Assembly (NCBI GenBank): GCA_009731375.1
Contig: BJOX01000233.1
Coordinates: 71,011 to 135,010, forward strand
Length of the DNA: 64,000 nucleotides
DNA from: Paulinella micropora
Taxonomy: Eukaryota; Cercozoa; Imbricatea; Euglyphida
Direction of reading: 5' to 3'
This document shows, piece after piece, positions 12,291 to 24,722 of the stretch. Each line of letters begins with the position of its first letter. Position 1 is the first letter of the stretch. Made by a program: the position numbers and the translations under genes. Below the pieces are notes generated by a model, which worked only from the letters and a program-made list of their open reading frames with translations, had not been told where the DNA came from and searched no databases.

Positions 12291-12605
12291 GTCCACCAGC
12301 TAGGCATCACTTCGCTATCCAACATGCAATACCGCCCAGTCTACGTGAAACCAGTTACCCATCCGGACGGCACTGTTACAGAAGGACCAACGCACGTACG
12401 ATGGACGCGGCCTCTCAACGCCTGGAAGAAGATGACGCTCGACAGCGAGAACGATCAAGTTGTACATCGGAATATCCAGTTCAAGCCGAACTCCAACAAC
12501 AAGTCTAAGGGCTACATCATTCCCGACCAACAAAAACGTCTATGTAAACCTTACAACGGTAAGAAGTACGAATTCCACGCCTTCAAGACTTTGAAATCGA
12601 AGTAG
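12291..12605 (+). pseudogene. C-terminal extension of the retroelement polyprotein
   Basis: The frame is the same as that of the GPY/F piece, separated from it only by the TGA at 12288-12290. It encodes about 105 residues with YVKPVTHPDGTVTEG and a basic Lys-rich end, closed by TAG near 12603. No domain was recognised. In-frame continuation suggests the stop is a mutation within a longer integrase tail. Confidence 0.45.
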
Positions 12606-13048
12606 ACACTCAAGTGATTTTTATTTTTTGAATCCCCGACTGACTCTTTTTTTCTACCACTTAACCACCCCCCCCCCTCAACAAGTTAGTGCCTTCTACA
12701 GGCTTGTATGATAGTAATATTCTCATACCTTGATTGGAATCAGCTAAGGCAGGTCACACAATGCTATTACCGCTTTGAACACGTAGTGATAGTGTTGGCC
12801 CTACGCTTCTATTAATGATGTATGTTTGGTATACTATACTTCAGCATGCTGATACTACCTTGATCATTGCGCTGACACATATACGCGCGCACATAATCGC
12901 GCATTGATCTACATCTGCAATCTTTTTGATTCATTTTCTTTTTATATTTATTCACATCTATCGGTCAATCATCTGTTACGATTCGTTTCGATCGCAACTC
13001 CAACCTACCGTTATGGTCTGGGGGGGGTGGGGGGGGGGGGGGGGGCTA
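12606..13048. other. Non-coding region ending in a G homopolymer
   Basis: AT-rich sequence without a convincing gene. It ends in a 28-base G-rich run (13021-13045) that borders an assembly gap. It could contain the unrecognised 3' LTR of the upstream retroelement. Confidence 0.4.
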
Positions 13049-13221
13049 NNNNNNNNNNNNNNNNNNNNNNNNNNNNNNNNNNNNNNNNNNNNNNNNNNNN
13101 NNNNNNNNNNNNNNNNNNNNNNNNNNNNNNNNNNNNNNNNNNNNNNNNNNNNNNNNNNNNNNNNNNNNNNNNNNNNNNNNNNNNNNNNNNNNNNNNNNNN
13201 NNNNNNNNNNNNNNNNNNNNN
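13049..13221. other. Assembly gap (173 N) flanked by G homopolymers
   Basis: Unknown bases between G runs on both sides (13021-13045 and 13222-13254), consistent with a sequencing or assembly failure at poly-G. Confidence 0.95.
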
Positions 13222-13254
<33 letters not shown>

Positions 13255-13255
<1 letters not shown>

Positions 13256-15624
13256 GCTATCGGAATGAATACCGTGCCGGGCCGAATTATCAATATTGTG
13301 TTAACTTTCTTCAAGTTTATACTTCAAGTTTACACTTTAATTTTTAGTTCTGTTACTTCATTTTTCCGGGCCGTTTATTTATCAACTGTCATAACTTGTA
13401 GTTGTTACCGTTCACGTTTTCAACTGCTGTTAAGAGATCAATTTATTTCACTTTACCTGTTAGCTTTTTAGAAAATGTCATATGTTTTTTTAGGTATTTT
13501 AAGCGTTGGTAAAACGGGGGCACTTTTTACGTAACGAGTTTTTAACATTTTTTGTTCTGTTTTTTATTAGAAAGCTGGAATGTTTAATTGTGGCGTAGAA
13601 AAATAATTTTTAACATTTGAATTTGAATTCGAATTTAAGTGTTAACGGCCAAATGGTCCGGAAATAAAAAATATCAAGGTAAAAAAAGGGACAATGATAT
13701 GTTTCTTTTGGTGTGCGCCCTAATATAGGTGTTGATCTTTGATAATGGACAATGATTTTTTTGAAAGCAATAAATGCCTTTTATACAGAGGGATTCCCAT
13801 TTTTGTAGCTTTTTAACTATTTTTAGAAAAAATCCCAGGAACTCAATAATTTTTTGTGGTGGGTGTCGGGGCCGGCCGGTCTAGGAAAAGATGCCAGAGG
13901 AAAAGGTTCCCTGAGTGCATCAGCTATCTTTTACCACAAAGCATGTTAAAGCTATCCAAGTATATACATAGTAACCTTGAGTGTTTTTGATAACTTGTAC
14001 AAAATATTTTTTATACTTTTACTTGTAGGCTACAAACCAGCTAGGAGAAAATCACCTAACTTTTTTTTTGTCGAAACACGAAAATCTCAAATTTTGTAGC
14101 TTGAGTATTATTTCTTGCACAGATGAATAGGTGAATCGTTTTGTACTGTCATTAAACGTATTTCTCCAACTTTGTGTTATTTGTAAATGTCTGTGCAAGG
14201 CAAAAACTCAAAATCACAAAACCAGCATTTTTCTGGTTTTGGACATATACAGCTTAGTATTCATTAGTTTTAAGAATTTTAAGTATTGGAATTGTCTTTC
14301 ACAACCATAAACTAAAGCTCCAACAAAGGATTTTTGTTCATTTTGCCTAGAAACTACAAACCAAAATTTCCCACAACTTCACGTGTCTGACCTACACATG
14401 CCTGTATATTTTTTCCTGGACCTTTCTCCTCCAGTTTTTTTAGTGTAATCATGTCTCACTGACATATACTTACGATAGATACAAAAATATTGAAATAGAG
14501 AAGTGTCTGCTTCACTCCTGGAAGCAGGCAAGTCCAAGATGTCGGAATGTCAAAAAAGTTTTGATCAGTTTTCTTCTGGGTTTCATGTGTTTTTTCAACA
14601 GAAATAACGTAGATTTGAAGTCATAGTGTTTTAAGACTGCCCCAACATATTTATGAGCTGTAAGACCGTCAATTGCTTTAATAATAATTTCAAGTTTTTT
14701 GTGTGTGTTTTTAGCTGCCCTTGAGGGGCTGTTTTCCGGTCGACTCTACGCGTCTCAGACATATTGAAATTTTTTTGAAATTTGATTAAATTGTTTATTG
14801 AGACATACTGTACAGTATTTTATAGCTTAAAAGCTAATAGAGCAATCCAAAAAAACAGATTCAGCAGTCATAATGGTGTTGCTTGCTTTGACCATTTTTC
14901 AGGCCCGGAATAACAAGAATTTGATAGCGTCACAGTTGTGCCAGCCGGACACTTTTTCCGCAAAAATTTGGGAAATTTTCCATCCAATATGGTGAAACTT
15001 GAACTTGTATACAAACTTCATTCGAGTCGTTTATTGAAACTACTTAACATTTTTTGACTCATGATCCGATTGAAGTATATACTGTAACTAGTTACATCTG
15101 AATTTTAATATACTAGGTAGTAATCTAGGTTAAAACGATCTTATTATACCACCGTGACGCACTTGACTTTGTGTTGTGAGGACCAAATTTACATATGTAA
15201 CTATCAGTGCCTTTTCCCCCGTATCTACACTTTTCCCCTGGACCGCTTTTTCCGGTCCGAGTCCGATAGAAAAAAATAATTATAGGTAAAAATAGTCATC
15301 TAAATTGAACAGGTAAAGTGGCAGTCTTCCGTCCTTTTTACCTTACTCTTTTCCCAGACTGACTTGAACAACTCCAACTGATACACAACTCGTATTCCAC
15401 TTAAAATATTCTCGTTAGTTATCAGAATTTGCATTGTTTCGCAAGGGACAAGTAGTCTGTCAACCAAGTGTATTGAATAAACTCGAATGAAGTTGACCGA
15501 TCCAGAGTCTTTTGGTACCTTCCCTGACCTCGGAAGTATTTTGATGTCAATCGGACAGCCGTGTGTGTATTCAATTGATTGCCGGTTGGTATTAATAATT
15601 TCCTCGCAGGGGTTTGGTGAAGAC
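13255..15624. other. AT-rich non-coding region
   Basis: About 2.4 kb of T- and A-rich unique-looking DNA. No ORF of note except a 135-codon minus-strand frame (15300-15707) that overlaps the inverted repeat arm and lacks any recognised motif. No RNA gene was seen. Confidence 0.5.
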
Positions 15625-16213
15625 TTACGCTCTTTTTGTATTAATCTCTTCGTACCACTTCCACTGATTTTCCTCTCACGCTTCCCACTTATTCCCACTA
15701 GTGGCAAGTATTCTCTTACTAATATAAAAAATGTTTGCTTTAAAGAAGAAGGAGAAGAAGATGAAGAAAGAAGAAGAAGAAGAAGAAGAAGAAGAAGAAG
15801 AAAATGGGGGGGAAAAATTGAAGGATCTGATATTCAGAATAGACATTTATAAGTACCTTAGGACGTTTCAGGTATCATCTCTAGGAGTGACACACATTTT
15901 AATAATTTTTGATGTCACGTCGTCACGTTGAAAAAAACTTTCAAATATAATATTTTGAGGTAAAAACAAAAAAGTATTTTCATGTGGGTTTTTTTTCTTT
16001 CATTAAATATTAATTACTCCTTTAGCTGTATTGATTCTTGATGGCAAAAACAGTGACAATTTTGTCGAACTTCATGATTGAAGAATCAACTTCTTAAAAA
16101 CGGGATTGTTACCGCCCTGAATATATGATACAGTATCAAGAGATGAAAATCATGTCAAGAAAACGTCATGCAATCAGGCAAGAACGTGAAAGAATAGGTG
16201 GATGCATCCGCAT
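15625..16213. repeat. Left arm of long inverted repeat
   Basis: This segment is the near-exact reverse complement of 24046-24471 plus 35083-35345, which were one continuous arm before the LTR element inserted. Landmarks shared in inverted order are a cctaaggtacttata block, an AGAAGA-rich tract (15744-15802 against TTC repeats at 35185-35217), the cgtgacgacgtgacatc block, and a tgatactgtatcatatattc block. The right arm carries about 110 extra bases (near 24120-24230) absent here. The outer ends fade near 15625 and 35345. Confidence 0.8.
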
Positions 16214-16534
16214 TACACCGTGTAGCATTCTAACAATAGTCTGATATTTGCTTTTGTGGTCGTCAACGCGTTGGTGTACGGTGTGCCATGAGCGAACTAC
16301 GCCCACTGGCATGTGGAGAGAGGATTGCCAAACAAGTTGTTTGATTCTCATGAGCTCTGATCGGTGACGTTGGTCTCGCTGGTGGTGTCCGCGAACGACG
16401 CGCGACCCGTCTGAACCAACAGAGGATGGTCCACACTGAGGGTTACTTGCTGCTGGTGGCTGCACTGGCACTGGAGGCAGCAAGGAAAGCTGAGGCTTTG
16501 GTCTGATATTGCAACACGCGTATTACTACTGGCA

Positions 16535-17551
16535 CTAGTGCCGCGGTGGCGTCAGCGAACGACGCCCACGTGATCGTGTCCGCGCACGATGCTGGGGCGT
16601 CAACGAGTAACGCACAGCAGCCGAAGTCCGAGGCTTAGTCAGCGATGTAGGGACAGAGAATGTGAAGTGTTGTGGGCCCATGGCACCAGCAGCGGGGACT
16701 GAGGGGTGAGCTTCGACACTTGCGTGTGAGGTATCTTTCGCTACATCAAAGAAGTCTTCGCTGTCAATATCTTTCGCAATATCAAAGGCGTCTTCGCTGC
16801 AAGGAGTGCCATGGCCTGGGCTGCCTGGAGAGAGTGGTACTGACACGAAGGAGTAGGCCGAGGAGGAACGGGACAGCCAGGGTAAGGATGGCAGACTCGG
16901 GACATAAACCAAAACTGAATCACCTGGCCAGTCGTATTCTGATTCGCCTGGCTCGTAATCCGAGTCGCAGAAGCTGGCCGCTTCAGAGCCACTTGAAGGG
17001 TTACGCGAATTTCGATCGGTTGGAGGATCGGCGACGTGCGCTTGCTCTGAACCAGCACGCCTTGACGGAACAGAAAGTACAGACGAAGGTCTTGGTATGC
17101 TTTTTCGAGGCGTGTGTTGAGAGTGACCGTGGCTGGGGACATCTGGTGCAGAATAGGATGGATGAAGGGCATGGTGTACTTGCACACTGGCCGGAGTCTG
17201 TAAAACATTCATATCATTCGGTCTGCTTCCATCGCCTGGGTTTCGAAAGTCCGACTCCCGAACGTCAAGGGCAAGGCTTGTCGCAGAAGCAGTAGCACAC
17301 GGTGTTCTGTTTCCGCTGGTTGAGGAAAGAATCTCGTCGTCAGGTGTGGGCAGAGATGGAGAACTGGGGCTCTCCGACTCCGAATCAGCAAACCTTTCGC
17401 ACCTTTCGCTGGCTGTGATCGGTGGCGTGGGGTCTGCATTTGCAGAGTGGCGACCTCTGAACAATGTCTGCAACTCCTGGAAGCCTAGTTTCCCAAACCA
17501 CGCAATTCCACACAGTGGTGGTACAAGAAGTATGAAGAACAGTGGATCCAT
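16535..17551 (-). CDS. Unknown Ser/Pro-rich protein with N-terminal hydrophobic anchor (copy 1)
   Basis: Intact 338-codon frame from the ATG at 17551. Residues 1-20 (LFFILLVPPLCGIAWF) form a hydrophobic segment suited to a signal anchor. The rest is Ser/Pro/Thr/Asp rich and probably disordered, with an acidic core carrying YEPGESEYDWPGDSVL (near residues 200-215), two FDxAKD repeats, and an Arg/Ser-rich C-terminus. A diverged, broken relative lies in opposite orientation at 22.7-23.8 kb and shares the DWPGDSVL core. No known family was recognised. Both copies end about 300 bp from the inner edge of an inverted repeat arm, so gene and arm were probably duplicated or mobilised together. Confidence 0.5.
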   Translation of the reverse strand: MDPLFFILLVPPLCGIAWFGKLGFQELQTLFRGRHSANADPTPPITASERCERFADSESESPSSPSLPTPDDEILSSTSGNRTPCATASATSLALDVRESDFRNPGDGSRPNDMNVLQTPASVQVHHALHPSYSAPDVPSHGHSQHTPRKSIPRPSSVLSVPSRRAGSEQAHVADPPTDRNSRNPSSGSEAASFCDSDYEPGESEYDWPGDSVLVYVPSLPSLPWLSRSSSAYSFVSVPLSPGSPGHGTPCSEDAFDIAKDIDSEDFFDVAKDTSHASVEAHPSVPAAGAMGPQHFTFSVPTSLTKPRTSAAVRYSLTPQHRARTRSRGRRSLTPPRH

Positions 17552-18366
17552 TTGTTGTTATAGTTCTTTTTGCTGTTTGAGTTAGTTAGTTTGCACGTTG
17601 CACTCCATGTTGACGGACTTATTCAACAGATACATTGAGAGAGGCCACAGTAGCCACAAATGCATATGCACAATGTACAATACGCAACAAAAAAAAAAGC
17701 AAGTGAAGAATGGTCGCGAGGGTCCCAAGAGGCGATTGGTTACAATGGTTAGCCCGCCCGCTTTGGACGGTTTTTGCGGTCTCCCTGACCCGGAAAGAAA
17801 CAGTTGCACCCATAGCCGTCGATGGCCGTATTTTGCGGACGCCAATTCCACACTCAGTCGGTTTTTCGAGGTTTTGAAAACATGGGGTCTGCTGAGTGCA
17901 GAGGCGGGAGGTGCCAGGGGCTATCGCAGAGAACTTTGCTTGTGTGAATGCCTGTGTGAAAGTGCGTTTGCGAGTTTCCCGGACGAAAGGGTCACGGGGC
18001 ACAAGTTGTGTGAAAAAAAGAGGAGTGATGAGTGGGTGATGAACGTCTGGTGGTTCGATCTGAACTCCCAGGCCTCGACTCACCTCATGTTTTGGGGATT
18101 TGATAGCCCATGCCATGGCGCATCTGCCCTGGGCTGGTTTTATGGAAACTCGCCCTAGCCTTTCCAGGGTCGTACCACAAGTGAAATTTACTAACTATTT
18201 TGGATGGACCAACTTGAGCCGCTTGTTTGGTGCCCTTCCAGCTGCGTGTTTGCAGTAAAAATTCGTGTCCAGAGAAGATAGGGGTCTTGGCAAGAAATCG
18301 CAAGAAAAAGTAATGGGGCAGGTGTGTTTCTTATGTGCTTGGTGACCACCTCTTGGTAGGTATCTT
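17552..18366. other. Unassigned region upstream of copy 1
   Basis: Open frames exist on both strands (17598-18158 plus, 17619-18116 minus) but neither has recognisable motifs, and they overlap, so neither is called. It probably includes the promoter and 5' region of the 16535-17551 gene. Confidence 0.35.
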
Positions 18367-18560
18367 TACTACTACTACTAGTACTACTAGGCGGCCTAGG
18401 CCTTCGGTTTAATGAAGTTAACAATTTAACCTCTGGTCGATCCATACAAATCGTTAGCTCAAGAGCTATTGATTTAACTAGTACTACTACTAGTACTACT
18501 ACTACTACTAGTACTACTACTAATAATAATACCACTACTATGCTACTACTACTTAGTACT

Positions 18561-18619
<59 letters not shown>

Positions 18620-18655
18620 GCTACTACTACTACTACTACTGCTACTACTTTTCGA
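18367..18655. repeat. TAC/GTA trinucleotide microsatellite
   Basis: Interrupted (TAC)n array, densest at 18480-18650, with CTAGTACTACTAG variants. It gives a false poly-Ser/Val frame on the minus strand. Confidence 0.9.
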
Positions 18656-19005
18656 GTTAATACGCGAAGCTGGGGGTGGCTTAAAACTTAGTCTGCGCAC
18701 ACCACCGTTGCTGTGCTAGGCTTGCTTTACGTTTCTCGTGTTTGTCTGAGCTTTTGCCGCCTGCACTTCAGTGTGTGTGCACCTAAGTGAGATGTTTGTG
18801 TGAAGCTTTATGTACCTGCGTGGAGGTGGTGTTGTAGGCGCCTTGTGCAGCCTTTGTCTGTGCTTATTTTTCTTTGCTTGCGAGCCCAAACCCACGTGTT
18901 TATGTCTGTGTGCATGCTGTCTGTCTGTTACGTGTGACGTAAGATGTGTGGTGTGGTGTATGTACATGAATGATGCTTGTGGTTGCTATGAGCTGGTTGG
19001 TTGTG
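18656..19005. other. Spacer between microsatellites
   Basis: No convincing gene. GT-rich sequence with scattered TGTGTG tracts. Confidence 0.4.
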
Positions 19006-19503
19006 ATACATACATACATACATACATACATGCATACATATATATACATACATACACATACATACATACATACATACACACATACATACATAACTCATAC
19101 ACACATACATACATACATACATACATATGTACATATGTATGTACATACATACATACACACATCCCCCCCCCCGCCCCCAAGAAACAAACGCACACACACA
19201 CATAGTGCCGCTCCGTCTCTCTCTCACACACACACTCTCTCTCTCTCTCTCACACACACACACTCGCTCTCTCACTCGCTCTCTCACTCGCTCTCTCGCT
19301 CGCTCTCTCACTCGCTCTCTCACTCGTTCTCTCACTCGCTCTCTCACTCTCTTCTTCTCTTTTTTCTTCTTCTCCTTCTCCTTCTTCTTCTTCTCCTTCT
19401 TCATCTTCTTCTTCATCTTCTTCATCTTCATCTTTCTTTCTTTCTCTCTCTCTCTCTCTCCTCCTCCCCCCCCCCCCCCTCCCTCCCCCCCCTCCCCCTC
19501 CCC
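19006..19503. repeat. Compound ATAC, CA, CT and TTC microsatellites
   Basis: (CATA)n at 19008-19165, a C-rich run, (CA)n and (CT)n with TCACTCGCTC units at 19190-19350, and TTC/CT tracts to 19503. The array ends at an assembly gap. Confidence 0.9.
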
Positions 19504-19524
19504 NNNNNNNNNNNNNNNNNNNNN
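19504..19524. other. Assembly gap (21 N)
   Basis: Unknown bases at the end of a pyrimidine-rich microsatellite. Confidence 0.95.
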
Positions 19525-19915
19525 CCGGGGCACACCGCTCGTAACAGTAACTTCATCAGCATCTCACTTTGAAACTTTGAGTTGCATATTCATTAAAGAG
19601 TGAGTGCGTAGTGGCAAACAGAATCGAGTCTATTATTAATAATTGATGATGAAGCTAAGTCATGACTACTATTAATAACTAAAAATATATTTTCCGAGCA
19701 AACGATAATGCAGTTATCAGCAACGTCGATACCGGTAATAATAATATAACTAAACATATCTTTCGTTTTGACTTTTTCTTTTATTTACGAAATACTTTTA
19801 ATAGATAGAGTACTTAGTTGAATACAAGACTTCCCACTTATGATACCGGTAATCTAACTGGTGGCACGTATTTCATAAAAAATTGTTTACGTAAAAATAT
19901 TATTATAAAGATTTT

Positions 19916-20117
19916 AATAATTCGCAACCTAATTAATTCGCACCTCTCCTCAAGTCAGTAAACGGTGACGGAACTCATAAAAGAATATTAATAATAGGAA
20001 AAGCTTAGGTAGCTTGTATTTCATTAGAAAGAAGAATTTTTTTATTAATTGGACCTCGTAGGATGAGTCAAGGGTCGACTTGAGGAGAGATGCGAATTAA
20101 TTAGGTTGCGAATTATT
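19916..20117. repeat. Foldback (MITE-like) inverted repeat
   Basis: Arms 19916-19956 and 20077-20117 are 41-bp reverse complements with a single mismatch, around a 120-bp loop. The arm begins aataattcgcaacc and ends tcctcaagtc. It resembles a non-autonomous DNA transposon or a foldback element. No transposase is inside and target duplications are not obvious. Confidence 0.75.
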
Positions 20118-20371
20118 TTAAGTTTTTATAGTACAAAACTTATATGTCCTTTTGATATAACTTACTACCTAAGACAATATTTTTCATTCATACGTAATAC
20201 AATATTATTCGTTATTAAAGACACTGTTGTCAATATTTGTTCCACTTAACAACGATACTTTTAAAAATGAAGAATGCTTGCTTTTCGTACAGCTGAAAAA
20301 TATTTTTCTTCATGGTTTGTATTAAATTCATGACTTATTGGTACATATTAATAAGTTGTATACTAATTATC

Positions 20372-20383
20372 AGAGAGAGAGAG

Positions 20384-20421
<38 letters not shown>

Positions 20422-20482
20422 GCGTGCGTCTGTACGTGTGTGAGTGAGATGAGAGTGAAACAGTGTGTGCGTGTGTGTGTGT

Positions 20483-20531
<49 letters not shown>

Positions 20532-20669
20532 TCAAAGAGAGAGAGAGAGCGTCCGTCTGTATGTGAGTGAGATGACGGTGAAAACTTGAAGAGAGTATGT
20601 GTGTGTGTGAGAGAGAGAGAGAGAGAAAGAGAGAGTGAGAGAGAGAGAGACAGAGAGAGAGATAGAGAG

Positions 20670-20700
<31 letters not shown>

Positions 20701-20717
20701 TAGAGAGAGAGAGGGAA

Positions 20718-20776
<59 letters not shown>

Positions 20777-20779
20777 GAA

Positions 20780-20818
<39 letters not shown>

Positions 20819-20835
20819 GAGAGAANNNNNNNNNN

Positions 20836-20876
<41 letters not shown>

Positions 20877-20897
20877 TACTATGTGTGTATGTGTGTA

Positions 20898-20974
<77 letters not shown>

Positions 20975-20992
20975 AAGAGAGAGAGAGGGGGG
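20372..20992. repeat. GA microsatellite with GT interruptions
   Basis: Long (GA)n array with embedded GTGTGT tracts and two partly similar blocks containing gtccgtctgt(a/g)-like spacers (near 20420 and 20550), suggesting higher-order duplication. A 10-N gap sits at 20826-20835. Confidence 0.9.
20826..20835. other. 10-N gap inside GA array
   Basis: Fixed-size gap of the same kind as those at 46.5, 53.3 and 58.5 kb. Confidence 0.95.
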
Positions 20993-21026
20993 GGGCGCGC
21001 ACGGCAAGAGGTGGATGCGTGTGTGT

Positions 21027-21638
<612 letters not shown>

Positions 21639-22671
21639 TTTCTCGTGGAAGCATGAATCAGTGTGTAGGTGAATAAACTTGCAATATGTTGTGCTGTGAG
21701 TGAGTACACATGTTTTTATGTGAGTGTGCGTGTCTGATGCATCTGCAAGCTTTGTGTATGTGTCTTGCGATCGAGTTGTCTGTGTGGCATATCATGACGT
21801 CGTATGCACAGAACGTAGACGTGAACACCCAACCACAACACCTCTCTTTTTTAACGCAATATTACTGAAAGGTAGACAAACATTCAACGCAACATTTACA
21901 TAGCATAATACGGCTGTATCAACGACATACGAATGCGATAGCAGCCACGAACAGCCAAGCGGTCGCCATGATGTACAAATGATCAAAATTGCTGGTTCTA
22001 TCCTGTGGCAACAAGTGGCGAAACAAACCCCACCTTTCTTTCTTCACATCGACAAACATGTATATTCATCTGCAAAACACATTTAGCTTGCATTGCTCGC
22101 CATCTAGCAACGAAACACAGCAGAGAAAGACAGCAGCCTGAAAAACAGGAAAAAAATCACCTCGGTCACTCCCCTGTGAAAGCAGAGCAAACTTTCCAAA
22201 ATCATCCTAGGGAAGGAACCACACCACCACTGCGTAACTTTGTGCCAAGCAGAACAGATGAGACGAGGCAGGGTTCCCGAGCATGGCGACCATATCAACA
22301 CACACCAATAAATGACTTGAACTTTTTTCCAAGAGTTGTGACTTTACGAACAAACTGATTTTTCCCCTGAAAAAACATTAGTCACTAGGAAAACACCTAG
22401 ACACCTCATCCACCAACGCTCCTGTAAGTCCCTGCCCTCGTTCCCAAGAAACAAGACAAAACTCACCTCACCATCAACTTTTTAAAAAATGCCTTTTTCG
22501 ACCCCAGTGTATTAAATTGGCATCGACGGGAGACCTCCTTCGCGACCAGTGTGGAATCAAATTGGCATCGACGGTGGTAGAGTCTCCTTCGAAGGTCCAT
22601 AGAGTCTCCTCAGTAGTCACACACCCCCTGGCACTTTTGACGCGAGGTTACTGTACATCACAGTCTCCATC
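21639..22671. other. Unassigned region upstream of copy 2
   Basis: No clear gene. Contains two copies of an aaattggcatcgacgg motif (near 22513 and 22560). It probably holds the promoter region of the copy 2 pseudogene. Confidence 0.35.
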
Positions 22672-23757
22672 ATGTCCAGTGAGACGACAATCGGAATAGT
22701 TGATGATCGAACCTTGTCTCAGACTATGCCTGAGGGTCTGGGATCCATGCAGCATGTCTCAGGGAAGAAGAAACAGAAGCCACACCGTGCCGATACTTGG
22801 TTTCGTCCTGCGTGGACTTCGAGAAGAGTACTGAGAAGTGGACTCGTTTCTGACGCTGTTGCCAAAGATAAGTCAGAGAGAACTTCAGAGACAAACACGC
22901 AAACAAACCCCACCCAAGGAAGTCTCTATCGCTGTCGCTGCTGACCAGGGCACCAGCGTTTCTGTTGATGGATCCATCGGTACTTCCATCCAGGTGCCTT
23001 CCGAGAGCAACAACCATCTTGAGTATTTGCCTATCATGTCGGTACCTACTCCTGTGCTTTCCACTGACATCAACGAGGATGATTTTAAGAGCCCAGTGAC
23101 ACAGACTTTTCCAAGCATTCAGCAAGGACATGGGTGCCCTGTGGCAATATCCAACTCTGCCCCAGTCGTCGTGTCTTGCACGATCCATCGTCATTCCCGC
23201 GCTTCTTCGTCAACTGCGCACAGGCTGGAATCCCCCGTGCTATCCCTTTCACCAGACAGTCTCGGATTCGCTGCGGAGCGTTTGGACGACTCTTCTGCTG
23301 ATACCTTCAGCAACGTGGAGTATAAGCCAGGAGAACCAGGCCATGATTGGCCAGGTGACTCTGTGTTGGACTTTGCCAAAAGTATGGAGTCCTTACCTTG
23401 GGGTCCTATCCTTCTACGCGCCTCTGTGACAGCTTGGCATCTGTAGTCTCTCTGTCTTCGGACATCAGCATAGACTCAGCACAGCGTCACAGCATAGACT
23501 CCGCACAGCGTCGCAGCATAGACTCAGCACAGCGTCGCAACTACGAATTCCTGCGAGCAACGAAAGACCCCTCGCAACACCTGAGCGGTCGCCGCCTATT
23601 GGACACCGAATCTTTATCCTCGGTTCCCTCGTCCTGGTCCAAGGCATCGCACCCACGGAAAGAAAAAATCTACATTTCTGCTGGCTCCGTCAGCTTGCCC
23701 AATCTCACGGCAATATCTCAACAAATTGCATATTCCAACTTGGCCGTCTTTCAGTGA
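22672..23757 (+). pseudogene. Diverged inverted paralogue of the 16535-17551 gene (copy 2)
   Basis: Coding similarity is clearest in 22838-23446, where YKPGEPGHDWPGDSVLDFAK matches the copy 1 core, preceded by a His/Ser segment (IHRHSRASSS) like copy 1's SHGHSQHTP. The frame then shifts near 23398 and continues to 23757 with three tandem IDSAQRR/H units from a 24-bp repeat. The 5' end is uncertain; an overlapping frame from 22672 may be the N-terminus. The copy lacks the clear hydrophobic N-terminus of copy 1. With at least one frameshift it is probably a pseudogene. Confidence 0.5.
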
Positions 23758-24045
23758 GATCGCCGTATGTGTCGAATGAAGAATGGTGTACACAGCAGGC
23801 CATGTGGACATGTGCGCTAGCCCACTGTCCTGTCACCATCATCGTCTCTTGCGATTTTTTCTCCAACTTAGCGGATGCTATCTCACTTTGGCCTTTTCAT
23901 CTTTCGCACCACCTCTTGGAACCATACTGTACACATCCGTAGTATTGTAAAGGAATCTCCATTCTGCACCACCACACAGATGAGCTTACTTCGAGAGCGA
24001 CCACCTCCCCGAATCATGGGAGCGTTCAGAAGTTCCGCCATCAAC

Positions 24046-24471
24046 AGTAATGCGGATGCATCCACCTATGCTTTCACGTTCTTGCCTGATTGCATGACGT
24101 TTTCTTGACATGATTTTCATCGCTTTTTAGTCTCAGTAAGTCTCCCACTATGGCGGTGCCAGATAATCCTAGAAAATTTGGATACACTGAAAAAATAGTG
24201 TTTTCATGCACTCTAGATAGCGTTCAAATATATTTGATACTGTATCATATATTCAGGGCGGTAACAATCCCGTTTTTAAGAAGTTGATTCTTCAATCATG
24301 AAGTTCGACAAAATTGTCACTGTTTTTGCTATCAAGAATCAATACAGCTAAAGGAGTAATTATTAATAAAAGAAAAAAAACCTACCTGAAAATACTTTTT
24401 GTTTTTACCTCAAAATATTATATTTGAAAGTTTTTTTCAACGTGACGACGTGACATCAAAAATTATTAAAA
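24046..24471. repeat. Right inverted-repeat arm, inner part
   Basis: Reverse complement of about 15898-16213, with an extra ~110 bp near 24120-24230. It is cut at its outer end by the LTR at 24472; the remainder of the arm resumes at 35083. Confidence 0.8.
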
Positions 24472-24708
24472 TGTAATGCCCCCAACGATAGCTCGTAAAA
24501 AGTCGGTAATACAACCAAACACAGTCCTCAAGAATGAGAATGATGTCTCGTTGTATTAGCTCAGTGAAGCCAAAAAGGAAAACGGCAACAGACCAGGAAT
24601 AAAATGGCATCAGGTCCAATCCGGACAAATAATACTGAAAAACAAGCTGGTGCACCTGTCACCAGGAAAAGGTATTTTTTACCGGCTATCCGGGGGGTGA
24701 TGCCTACA
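24472..24708 (-). repeat. 3' LTR
   Basis: Matches 34848-35082. On the element strand it starts TGTAGGCATC and ends GGGGGCATTACA. Short for a Ty3/gypsy LTR. Confidence 0.9.
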
Positions 24709-24722
24709 GTACCCCCTCCCGA
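24709..24722 (-). other. Polypurine tract
   Basis: On the minus strand TCGGGAGGGGGTAC lies directly before the 3' LTR, the expected site for plus-strand DNA priming. Confidence 0.7.

Larger units (their letters stand above)
3066..12605 (+). mobile_element. Decayed Ty3/gypsy LTR retrotransposon, plus strand
   Basis: In order along the plus strand: a zinc-knuckle nucleocapsid-like segment, a DTG aspartic protease, a long low-complexity linker, RT with YIDD, RNase H, an integrase with zinc-binding N-terminus and DDE core, and a GPY/F module. The order PR-RT-RH-IN is the Ty3/gypsy order. At least five frame changes or internal stops break it, so it is not autonomous. No LTR pair was recognised at either end. 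The stretch between protease and RT (about 4.2-8.6 kb) is much longer than usual and may contain a nested insertion or an extra, rapidly evolving domain. Confidence 0.8.
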
